From Mastigias papua (Eukaryota > Cnidaria > Scyphozoa > Rhizostomeae > Mastigiidae): 64,000 bases of DNA. How positions within the stretch are numbered: position 1 is the first letter of the stretch; every line of letters begins with the position of its first letter. Both the position numbers and the translations under genes were made by a program. The notes beneath the pieces are model-generated. The model was not told the origin of the DNA. It was given only the letters and a program-made list of their open reading frames with translations, and did not search any database. Location: NCBI GenBank assembly GCA_964019165.1, contig OZ025282.1, positions 1,144,001 through 1,208,000 of the forward strand, written 5' to 3'. Shown one piece after another: positions 54,269 through 64,000 of this stretch.

Positions 54269-56914
54269 ATTCTTTCTGCCTATTCTCAGCAGTATCGAAA
54301 GTTTTGGTAGCTTCGATTCGCCAACTTCGCCAAGCTAAACCTTACTCTCCAGCATCAAAATGGAGGACACCTGGCCCAAGATTTGCCTCTGAATCTAAAT
54401 TTCCTCTAAAAAATACCCTGTAAATGGTTCCACTTCTCTTTCTCCTTCAATACAACGTCTTGTCAACTTTTGATACTATTCTTACCCAATAATAAACCAG
54501 ATTAATTAATAACAAGTCTCTCTTCCTTACTGCTGCAAGATTCCTGTCGTCCAAGAAACAGGACGTCATGCACCAAGATTGTTGTTGCTGTTGCGTAGTT
54601 TCCAGGCACTCAATGACATTTTATCTCACCATTTATCTAATTTGAGGACAGATATGTCATTTAACAGGAAAGAAATGACAATCTAGGTGTATATGACATC
54701 CACCAATGCAATAAATATTAGAACATTCACTTGATGTTTCATATTTTCTAGATCTATTTTATCTGAGACATTAATAGCTATATAATTCCTTCAAAAGTTT
54801 ACTTGCAATCTTTCGATCGTAGACCTCACTTCACTTTATTTCTAATGTATTGAGAATGAAGATATTCGAGCAAAACGTAATATAAGTCCATTTTCCAAGC
54901 GAAGAACAGCTGTACAAATGTCCTGGCATTCCTTTAATCTAGAACAATAATGACAACGCCCAATTTGTGCACATTGTTAATTATACAATGCAATAAAAGC
55001 GGAAAAACCAAAAGATTCTCCAGGGTCCTCGGTAGTGGTCTAATCTGTCCATAATCAAGTCACGCTATAACAATATAGACAAAATGCGAATATATGTTTG
55101 AACCTAAAGGCTCTTGACCAGATTGGAGTTCAAGTAATTAATGTGAAATCCGTTCATGTAAACTCTTGTATGCTGCTTCACAATTAGAAAGATAGAATGA
55201 GCTAATACCCTTAAACAGTTATCATTGTATCTCACAAGAAACAGTTATTCCATTCTATCATTTCTTTATTTGTTTTGCATTTAAATTAAAATTCATAGAT
55301 AATTTCTAGCTGTGAAAGGCCCGATTTGTGAAAGCTAATCCTATACAATTTCTTTTCAAATTTTCCTAATATTTTGTATCAACTAAATAATGATAATGTT
55401 TTCTAAATTGAAGTTCTACGGCTACGTTTTCTTCTAGCAAAGGCCAAGTAGAAAGGAAGGACCCTAATTCTCTTTGCTATGTGACTAAAAGCATCTTATA
55501 GAAACACATGCGTACATTTCGAAGTCCAATCCGTTCCTCTGTCATCTTAACTTCCAAATCATCTCATAATTCTCTTAAGGAACTCTTGATCTTTTTCAGT
55601 TCATAATCCAAGTTTCCATATTAGGCACTTTTCATCTAAGGAAATATTCCCCATGCTATGGAAGTAATTCGTCTCTGGGTTAGATATAATAGCTACTTAT
55701 TGCTTGCAAATTCTTAGTTTTTCATTTCAAAATTCAAATATATTGTGAATATAGACGTATTCCTGTCAAAAGCCTTTACAAATGAATATATCGGACCGGT
55801 CACTTTTACGATATATACTTTGCTAGATACAAAACTACTTTAATATTCCTCTTCTTATCACTATATTTCATTTATAAATAACATTGATACTAAATATTTT
55901 GGCTAACAGTTGTCACAATTAAAATAAATCCCATCTTATATCTAAGGGAGCTTGAATGATAAAACTTACATTTTAAGAAGAAAATACCCTTAGTTATGAA
56001 TCAAAAGAAATAAATACAACACTGGGGATGAAGAAATCTGTAAGGAAAACAAACTTGTTTATCTTTACTGCAGTTGTTTGCTTGCAAAACTTTAAAACGT
56101 TCTACAAAATTTTTCTTCAAGTTGTAGTTTGTTAGTAACCCGATTTGAAAGACTGCCCAATTTTTCCCTGGAGGTATCTCCAACATAGAATATTCAAGGC
56201 AGTTGGGCTGCCAGTGGTTTTCTCTTCACATTGAAACGGAGGCACTCCTTCTGCACGGAAACAATAAAATCAAAAAATGGAAACTTTTGATGTCAACTTT
56301 GAGTTAAAGTCAATTGGACAATCTATCTTTGGATTAGTTAGCTTGCGATTTTAACTAAATCTGTAGAGAGTCAAACATCTACCAAAGTCGTCTGTTTCTT
56401 TTACATTTTTACCAATAAGAAACTCTAATTCGTCCATTGTTCTATTTGTTCTCTCAGACGTAAGAAAACGGCCAAACGGAAACGAATTATAGTCACCCTC
56501 GATATTGTTCAAAATAGAAGGTACAGAAAAGGTAGATATTTGATTTTCTTATATTTATCACATGTTTTAGAATACTCTGAAAGGCATTTTCTCTGTAAAA
56601 TAAAGAGGTGATCCCAAGAATCAGGGAAGCTGTGGAATTACCTTCCATAACCATTGGGTAGGAACAGCTGGCTAACACTTGATTCACACTGTTGCAGCAA
56701 AGGTATGTACAGAATATTATATGATAACTCTCATCGTCGTTGTTCTTTTTTCGAAAGATATTGAAACAGTGAGTAGCAAAATCTACAAAAACCTTATCAT
56801 ATTAAAAATATGAACTTGTCTTTGACCATGAAAATAGAATTGTATGAGCTGATCACAGTATTAACCAGCCTGGTATTAACATATTAACATATTTCTAAAC
56901 TAAAAGATCGTATA
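54269..56914. other. Intergenic, DDA1 promoter side to NPHP1 3' end
   Basis: About 2.6 kb of AT-rich sequence. It should contain the DDA1 5' UTR and promoter near 54270-54600 and the NPHP1 3' UTR near 56500-56914 (both minus). No coding exon, RNA gene or clear repeat was recognised. Confidence 0.5.
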
Positions 56915-57067
56915 TTACCCATTGTCAGAGGCCAATAAACATTTACTCGACAAAACGTCGAATGCCGATTTACGGATATTAAACGGCCTAAAAACAGAAT
57001 TCGGTGAAAATAAGCTTGCCAGCGAGTTCTTCTCCGCCAGATATGAAGTGATGAATTTGACCCGTTC
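56915..57067 (-). CDS. NPHP1: NPHP1 exon l (last)
   Basis: Codes ERVKFITSYLAEKNSLASLF, then SPNSVFRPFN..KSAFDVLS and a short end before TAA, matching KVITDFL.....[24 protein letters not shown]. Confidence 0.94.
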   Translation of the reverse strand, partial: ERVKFITSYLAEKNSLASLFSPNSVFRPFNIRKSAFDVLSSKCLLASDNG

Positions 57068-60000
57068 CTAAGAACAAATTGGTTTGAAGTTAATATTGTG
57101 TATCGAATCAACATTTAAGAAGAGTAGATATAAAAATCATGATTGTCATTGACAAAGATTTTACCTTTGGAAGCTATAGGAGCCTATTGTAATCCAGCTG
57201 AATAAAACTTTTTAAGGTTTTATAAACCTCCTCTACACATTTGGTTTTTCTCCACAGAGGGTGCTGTCACTATTCAACTCATTGCGACTGGAGTAAAACT
57301 TGTCAAAAATGTGGCAGCCCCAACAAAAGCAGACAAAATAAATCCAAAATGCATGGCACAGGTGTCTCTAAGCAGAATATTTCTGGTAAATCTGACTTTC
57401 AATGAAACATGATTTCTGGTTACGTTATAAACTAGATTTATTTCTTGAAGATTAGTCTCAAGTGCCTGATGATGCCCTCATAGACTAAAAATAACTACAA
57501 AAACAAAACATTTTGTATATCCGAGATCTACATAGACAAATACTTCCTATTAATTATAGCACGAAAAAGCGGAAACATTCTTTTAGCATTCATTCAAAAA
57601 CTCTAATTCTAAAATGAAAAGTGATTCGGCCATAGGACAACATCTTCTAACAAATCCAGAATGCGCCAAAACATATACAGACGATAATTTTTGAATCATT
57701 GGGCAAGCAAGATCGTCCTTTCATTTAGGTGTTTTGGAATCGGTTTACATCAAGACTCAAAACCCAGTCTTGTGTAAACAAATAGAGTTCGTTTTTTCAC
57801 TTGGACTCTTCAAGTAAACAATGGTGAATAGGTGCTAATTGGCCAATCATAGGGCCAAATAGACGCATTATTCATCATATCACGTGCACCCGCATCTGGC
57901 TATATATTTCGGTTGACCTTTCGGTCGTTATCCGACGTTTCATACTCTGACGAGTGTCGGACGAAAAAAGCTTTCAGTATGCTAAAAGAATGTTTCCGCT
58001 TTTTCATGATATAGTGAAGTTCTGTAGTACCAACAGACTTCCTATTAATTATGAAAACTGCTAGAGTCCCTTTTAAATCTGTCTAAGTTTTACATATATT
58101 TCAAATGACTCAGCAACATGACTAAGGCTACTAGCATAAAAGGTATGCATACATCTTCATACCACGCAAACCAACAAACCAACAAAAGAGAGGTGTGGGT
58201 GAACCGGAAATTACCTGTTCTGCTGCTTCATTTGCCCAAATGTATGGAGGCAAATTGGCACACTGCATTATGGCATACGCGCTTTGGATGAAGCATTGCT
58301 TGAAGAACTGCATCATATGTGCGGGATCTCTCTAAGGTAAGTTAAATATTAAATATAAAATAAACAAAAAAGTGAAATGAAAGTGAAAGTGAAACATAAA
58401 ATATGAAAGTGTTCTACTGTCTTCTATTCATAATTTACTTTGTGCTTAGAAACATTCATCAATATTTGCCATACGCTTACAAACATTCATCAATATTTGT
58501 CATACACTTACAAACATTCATCAATATTTGTCATACACTTACAAACATTCATCAATATTTGTCATGCGCTTACAAAGATCCATCAGTACCTATGGCAATA
58601 GAGTCGATACTAAGTTCAGTTTTCATTTCTATTTCCTGAACGGGAATGACAGGACATTACTAAGAAATGAGAAAAACTTCGACAGACCCTCAATACAGAA
58701 TGCTTACCCGCAATGACCTGGACAGATTGGCCTTGCTTTTGTCATCCCACGCCATCTGCAAATACCAATTTAAGATGCTGACTTGAAACAGCGTATGCAC
58801 GTACTCATTACAAGAAACAAGTATATAAAAAACATGAGCCTCAAATTAGGAAGAGATTAAGAAACATTTATGAAACACAGGTAAGCTGATCTTCAAGTAT
58901 AAGTTTGAAGAACTCAATATAATTCACTTTATACACATTGTAACAATAAATTGAAACACTGAATTCCTGATTCATCTCGCAGTTGCTTCAGCTCGTTGCT
59001 ATTGTCGTTGGAGACATAACGAAGCTTCAAGAAACATTTATGGCTGGACCTGACAAAATACTAATAAATATCCGGACTACAGGCAAAAAGCCTCTTCCTT
59101 ATGAAGAAAGGCGTGCATTGGTGTGAAATGAGTCTCACATCAAAATTCTATGGCATTGACATTAAAAATAGATTAAAGATGGTAAAACCTGATATAATGG
59201 TACGAAAATGAATCGGTTTCAATGTATCCTTAAAACAAGAACAGAAGTCCGATCAATAAGTAATATATAAAACACCAAGTTAGAAAGCACCTGACCTGTA
59301 AAGCATCTATTATATCTGGGTAATCAAAAGCTTTGGCGAAATTTGTGAGAACGACGTCACACACATAGCCTGATTAGAATGAAGAAACAGTAATTTAGAG
59401 CCATTGCTACGTCACATGGCTATGTCATATGACAATGTCACATGACAGTGTCACTTGATTGCCACATTTATCAAACATAAATTCTACAAATTTAATGAGA
59501 CCACTACGTGGACTGAACTAAACATTAAGAGAAACAAGACAATTCAAGGTTTCAGAAACTAGCAATATCACGTTTGTGATTTACATGAAAACTCTTTCAA
59601 AGGTGACATTTATGCTACAACAATAGCTTTTCAAGGTAAGATATTTTGCTTTTTTCCTCTTACATTACTTGCTCTTACTTTTTAATTGAAATATGGCGTT
59701 GCAAAAGATAGCTATCCTTTAAAAATAATAGTAATTTCATATTTCTACAGGTTTAAAGCTTGAAACAAAGTGCTGCTATCAATCAAGGGCCTGTCCAAAA
59801 TAAACAAAACATGAATACAGAAAGGCCTACTTTCCTGTTTCAAACGGTTTATGGTTGTTGTGTTATATTACGTTAAAGTGACAAACATATCCAAAAGAAA
59901 AATTGCATTGATGAAAGCTAGAGTCGATATTTATGTTCTTTTAATTCCTTAGCTTCATGAAAATAAGCAAATACATTATTTTCTAGATGCAACAGAAGAG

Positions 60001-63000
60001 CACTTCGAGTTAGGGGAAATTTAATTCCTCATTAACAAAAATTGGAGCCCTCTTTGGCCTCTCTGGCAAGATCCATGGCACCAAAGTCAAAATCAAAGGT
60101 TATCAAAGTCTCGCTTTCAAAAGCACTTCGCAATGACGTCATTGCTAAGAATGTAACATATATAAGTGATAAAGTGTTTAGAAGGAAAAGCTAAAATCAG
60201 CATACCACCATTGATTTCATCATTTTTTAGGAATGTGCTAGCAAACAACTCTCTGTAATACACTATAAAGCGCACATGACGTTCACATGTGATCAGCAAG
60301 TCTGGCAATAAACTTAAGAGAGCAAAAAAATAGATAAAAATGGATACTAGCAATAAGAATATAACTCAAAGCAACATGGAAAACTGCATTAGTAAAATTT
60401 ACCAAAGAGTCTCTGGTCGGGTCTAGTAGTGTCACTATACATGACAATGGGATCAAATTTCAAAGGTTTCAAGAAACATTGATGCCATCAGTATTTTCCA
60501 AAAAGACTTGTCACATGTCATATTGAACACCACATAAATGATATAGCTACAGCACATAACTCAATTTCCCTCCAGATACAACTTGTGAAAATCTACACAT
60601 GAAAGGTAAATTCCTTTGAAAGGCCACCTTTCTTTTGTATCATTATACTTCCTATAGTGGTTTCCAAAATGTCCTCATCTTTTCTTTTTATCCCTCAAAA
60701 TATTATCTATAGTTACAATTCAAGTGAAATTGCTTCGCAAACCCATTTGCTGAGATTGCAAGTAAAGCTATCCCCTTGTCTTGCGATAATTGTATAAAAG
60801 GAAAGATGGACAGAAATCGTCTTACTGACTTACTCAAACTGTGTTTTTTGAACTCTGTTTAGAGCCACCAATTTTACGATAAGTCGCGGCTGCTTGTTTG
60901 TTCGTATGAGCGATTGGAACAGGGAAGGACTGCCTTGAAAAATAACGAAATAGTCTTCCAAAAACAGGCAAAGATACACTAAATGAAATACAAGATTGAA
61001 GAAGCAAAAAACGCCAGAGTTCTCAGTTAAAAGGTTAAATGAAATCTCAAACAGCAGTTTAAACAAAATGCAGAGCTCTACTAACAGAAAACGTCTCACC
61101 TTCAGTGCATTCTGAAATTCACTAAAGCATAATGAGCACAGGTAACTCACTCAAGCTATTGCCCCAAGTATTAACTACTTCTTCCTTCTCTACTCAGAAT
61201 GAGAAATCTCTCAGATCGGTTTATTTAGGTTATTGCCTCATTAAAAATCTGAAGAGTGAATCTAAAACATAGCTTACTTTTGAATCCAACAGATGCATCA
61301 ACTTCTACTCCCTTCTCGTAAGGCGTTCCACCACGCAAAGAAAGCTCATAATTTCTAAGAGAAATATTAAAAGTAACTTTCAAAGTTATGAAAGAATTGA
61401 CAACAATTTTTTGATATACGATTAAATAAAAAACTATACAATACAAAATACATATTACAGTGCCTACAACTGCCTTACAATCCCCTTACAATCACCTTAC
61501 AATCCCCTTACAATACTACGAAGATGATACCACCTGGAACAAAAGACTGACTACTCCATGGCCTTACGCAAAAAAGAAAGATTAAAATTACATACGTATA
61601 ACATAAATGCTACAATATAAAAATTACAAAGATTTAACAAGGATCCGTCAAACATTAATATTGAAAGCGATAAACTTACTTGTTAACAATCGGGGATCCC
61701 TCACTTTCAAAAAGCGGAAGTGAACACCAGCCTGCACTTAGTTCACCTTTGTCCCCTGTTGTCTATCAACACAATATGAAAATCAATCGATATAGCATTC
61801 CATGGTACCATAGCAACATCAGAATCAAATATGAAAAAACAAGACTTTAATCTGAAAGAGTTGTATATGATAAGGACTTTTTGCCCTGTCACAAATACTC
61901 GGGTTTGCCTTCATTTCCTATCACAAGTAGACTAGAAATTAATTATGACCAAACAAAGTAACAGTCATCTTCAGACTGAAAACAAGAATGACAGAGGACA
62001 AGATATCAAAACAGGAAAACAACCTACCGTGCGTACATATGCATAGCTCAGTTCGAACAATAAAGCTAAGGACAAAGCAAATACGATGTTTAAACATTTT
62101 CCATGAACTTTGACAGCTACGCTATAAAACTCTGGTTCGAGACTTCAAAATGTTCTAGAGTCACTAACAGTAAGTAAAACGGTCACAAAAATTGTCTGTA
62201 GACTAACGCAGCATCTTTTTAACTGCAGAATTATCTCTCATCTTTTTAGATATTGGCTTGATAAAGAAACTCAGCTGATGATACAAAATATAGATACTGG
62301 GAATCCAACTCGATCAGTCATTACTCTGGAAATGTCCTGATTGCTCTTGATACAAAAAATGGAGTAGCCTCTACTTCAAACAGAGTTTGTTTCTAGCATT
62401 TCTGAAGCCACAAAATATATTATATTTGAGACGTCCTGTTACAAGTGAAGAACGAAGGAACCATCAAATAGACATAGGAAATAACTCAACGACAAACCTA
62501 AATTTTCTGTTGCAGAGTTTATCCTTGCAATACACTCCCCGTCGTAAAGGCTTGGCAAAAAAGCAGATATCTAAAAACAGAATTTTGTTACGCTGAACTT
62601 GTGACTAATAGAGGGTGGTGAAAATAATTACAGGAGGTGCTGGGAAAGGCGGGAAAAGAGAATCAGAGAAAATAAGAAGATCACTGAAGAGAGGTAGAGA
62701 AAATTAGAGAACTTAAAAGCATGACGATATTGTCAAAATGGGGTCACAATCATTGAGATATTCTTCTGGAATAACATTTCCTCAAATTCACAACAATAAG
62801 TTCCACTCACTGATCAGTGGCTTCAATGCACTGCAAAAATTTAAAGTGCATTGTGTAACATTCCATTGCATTGCAAAACATTTCAGTTCATTGCATAACG
62901 TTCCATTTTATTATGAAACATTTTATTTCATCTCATAATATTCCATTTCATTTCATAATATTCCACTTCATTGCATAATATTCCCCACTTCATTGCATAA

Positions 63001-63827
63001 CATTCCATTTCGTTGCATAACATTCAATTTCATTGCATAACATTCTATCTCATTGCATAAAATTCGATCTGATTACAGATTTCGTTTCATAACACTCGTT
63101 TTCATAGTATAACATTCCACTTAATTGCATAACATTCGATCTCATTGCAGATTTCGTTTCGTAACATTCCATTTCATTGCATAACATTCAATTTCATTGC
63201 ATAACAGATTTCAACACAAACACTACACAATGTTGCATATAACTGAATGCATTTCAATACCTTCGGAGTAAAATTCCACGTCTGCTCATCTCGATCTGAA
63301 GCAATAGCTCGGACCACATGTATATTTCCATAGATCTAAAGATGAAGGGAGGTTCACTCAGAAAAACCTGCACATTTAGTGACTATGTCAAAAAATCACA
63401 TCTCAAATTGATCATGAAAGTTAAACATGTCATGAATCGAGAGATGCGACAAATAAGGGTTATTTCAACAGGAAACAAATACAAATGTGGATTTTGATCA
63501 AGATGGCATTCATTATCAGCATGGTATCACAAAAATCAGTATATTATATTCATAATTTTATGTATCAAAGAGCATGATCTTTGAAGTAAAATTGTGCACT
63601 TTCTATCTATGAAGGACTGTAGTTATTATGATAGGCTCGGAATACTAGCTTGATATGGTCAGCACAAAGCAACAAACCTCGTTCCCAAATATTCTGAGAA
63701 CTGGCAGATGTAGCCTGATATCTACTTTTTTTGATAAAATACACTTGTATCATACTAGGAAGTCAATTACTCACATTTTTTCCATCCCAAAATGCAATAC
63801 GAACATGCCTGCTCTTGATTTCAAGTC
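56915..63827 (-). CDS. NPHP1: NPHP1, nephrocystin-1, C-terminal 12 exons (5' end outside window)
   Basis: Nephrocystin-1 is a ciliary transition-zone adaptor that binds NPHP4 and RPGRIP1L; the part seen here is the C-terminal nephrocystin homology region, downstream of its SH3 domain. Exons: 63827-63775, 63335-63261, 62570-62498, 62065-62028, 61762-61680, 61354-61278, 60933-60834, 60312-60206, 59369-59296, 58755-58708, 58331-58215, 57067-56915; all phases join over 331 complete codons plus TGA-free reading to a TAA stop. Diagnostic matches to animal NPHP1: SRHVRIAFWDGKN, NIHVVRA, LFELSYAYVR, GDKGELSAGWCSLPLFE, YELSLRGGTPYEKGVEVD, QPRLIVKLVALNR, LPPYIWANEAAEQ, SLASLFSP. A preceding exon would be right of 63827. 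Introns carry minisatellites and a Penelope-like fragment. Confidence 0.95.
57555..58020 (+). mobile_element. Penelope-like 3' fragment with inverted terminal arms
   Basis: In NPHP1 intron k/l. From 57623 the plus strand codes GQHLLTNPECAKTYTDDNF, a TGA, then [20 protein letters not shown] and LCKQIEFVFSLGLFK to TAA at 57817, the C-terminus of a Penelope-type GIY-YIG protein. A 3' region follows with ccgacgtttcatactctgacgagtgtcgg, which can form a hairpin and includes a ctgacga...gaaa order. The first 35 bp (57555-57590) are an inverted copy of the last. It matches 12440-12760. Confidence 0.78.
58215..58331 (-). CDS. NPHP1: NPHP1 exon k
   Basis: Codes RDPAHMMQFFKQCFIQSAYA, then CANLPPYIWANEAAEQ, matching LK.TFLLVYHDCVLPLL....LPPFRWAEEE. 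Confidence 0.95.
58450..58573. repeat. 31-bp minisatellite, 4 copies
   Basis: Four tandem units of aaacattcatcaatatttg plus a short variable part ending cttac, in NPHP1 intron j/k. The copies differ at two or three sites. Confidence 0.92.
58708..58755 (-). CDS. NPHP1: NPHP1 exon j
   Basis: A 16-codon exon, MAWDDKSKANLSRSLR, matching SSWAGKESTLKRSEKR. The ATG is internal, not a start. Confidence 0.88.
59296..59369 (-). CDS. NPHP1: NPHP1 exon i
   Basis: Codes YVCDVVLTNFAKAFDYPDII then DALQ, matching the F....EQPDVMDALR segment. CAG acceptor, GTCAGG donor, phase 0. Confidence 0.93.
60206..60312 (-). CDS. NPHP1: NPHP1 exon h
   Basis: Codes LLPDLLITCERHVRFIVYYR then ELFASTFLKNDEING, matching [23 protein letters not shown]..VLLKD. 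Confidence 0.94.
60834..60933 (-). CDS. NPHP1: NPHP1 exon g
   Basis: Codes SSPSLFQSLIR, then KQPRLIVKLVALNRVQKTQF plus two bases, matching RRQPQLLVKLRSLNRRS. Confidence 0.95.
61278..61354 (-). CDS. NPHP1: NPHP1 exon f
   Basis: Codes KNYELSLRGGTPYEKGVEVD then ASVGFK plus one base, almost identical to the human YELFLNGGTPYEKGIEVD run. Confidence 0.97.
61473..61514. repeat. Short ccttacaatc repeat
   Basis: Four irregular units of 10-11 bp (ccttacaatc) in NPHP1 intron f/g, close to the exon f donor. Confidence 0.75.
61680..61762 (-). CDS. NPHP1: NPHP1 exon e
   Basis: Codes TTGDKGELSAGWCSLPLFES then EGSPIVN plus two bases, matching GERGELSCGWVFLKLFD..G.P. Confidence 0.96.
62028..62065 (-). CDS. 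NPHP1: NPHP1 exon d
   Basis: A 38-base exon coding LLFELSYAYVRT, matching ILFELGISYIRN. The CTTAG acceptor and GTAGGT donor fit both neighbouring phases. Confidence 0.92.
62498..62570 (-). CDS. NPHP1: NPHP1 exon c
   Basis: Codes ISAFLPSLYDGECIARINSA then TENL, matching the ILP.L.DGDC..R.NS segment. TTTTTAG acceptor, GTTTGT donor, phase 1. Confidence 0.9.
62848..63206. repeat. Degenerate 20-bp tandem repeat
   Basis: About 18 imperfect units of the form cattgcataacattccattt fill half of NPHP1 intron b/c. Spacing is near 20 bp, with longer interruptions (gatttcgtttc) at two places. Confidence 0.85.
63261..63335 (-). CDS. NPHP1: NPHP1 exon b
   Basis: Codes IYGNIHVVRAIASDRDEQTW then NFTPK, matching the NIHTVRA....KTWTFSP segment. 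Phase 0 at both ends. Confidence 0.93.
63775..63827 (-). CDS. NPHP1: NPHP1 exon a (first in window)
   Basis: Codes LEIKSRHVRIAFWDGKN, aligned with human SIQVLSRHVRLCLFDGNK. It starts in phase 1, so an upstream exon ending in one base lies outside or near the window edge. Confidence 0.93.
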
Positions 63828-64000
63828 CTGGTAAGCAATTAAAACCTCATACCAGAGAGATCAACAACAATCAAACACAGAATTCTACAGCTATTTTTGT
63901 ATAAATATCTTTTCTTAAAACTTCAATCAATAATCTTGGCAACCAACTCTTACATGTTAGACTGCTTTTCTAACAATTATATAACCAGACAGAAAATCAG

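Noticed and set aside
60830..61150. 106-aa minus-strand frame as a separate gene
   Set aside because: Only its last third is coding (NPHP1 exon g); the rest is intron read-through.

Overview
The window is AT-rich nuclear DNA from an animal, probably an invertebrate; the phylum cannot be fixed from the sequence. Four intron-rich protein genes can be rebuilt exon by exon, and the introns hold Penelope-like retroelement, LINE, SINE and MITE debris plus long (TA)n tracts. A ciliary gene (NPHP1) and a metazoan-type exon structure argue against bacteria, fungi and plants.

Layout: 1-2458 no recognised gene. 2459-10054 (minus) CDK7, 12 exons, the CDK-activating and TFIIH kinase. 10055-10220 is a 166-bp divergent promoter interval. 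10221-17962 (plus) is a metaxin 1/3 gene, 8 exons, for a mitochondrial outer-membrane import/sorting protein. 17963-19313 is intergenic with one unrecognised exon candidate. 19314-48236 is a 28.9-kb tandem satellite of about 270 copies of a 107-bp monomer, arranged in several kinds of higher-order block (1177, 1712, about 2996 and 2888 bp). 49253-54268 (minus) is DDA1, 5 exons, a small CRL4/DDB1 ubiquitin-ligase subunit. 56915-63827 (minus) holds the last 12 exons of NPHP1 (nephrocystin-1, ciliary transition zone); its 5' part lies beyond the right edge.

The genes are housekeeping or ciliary and do not form one pathway. The arrangement itself is notable: CDK7 and metaxin share a very short head-to-head promoter, and metaxin and DDA1 converge on the satellite, which sits between their 3' ends. 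Two introns, CDK7 intron 1 and metaxin intron 2, use GC instead of GT at the donor, each with a strong CAG/GCAAG context. CDK7 carries Ser in place of the T-loop Thr170, in numbering that matches human exactly up to this point.

The hundreds of apparent 103-aa minus-strand reading frames at 19.4-48.2 kb are a by-product of the satellite (107 is not a multiple of 3, and the strand has a strong G over C skew), not proteins. The IYIYIY frames are (TA)n repeats.
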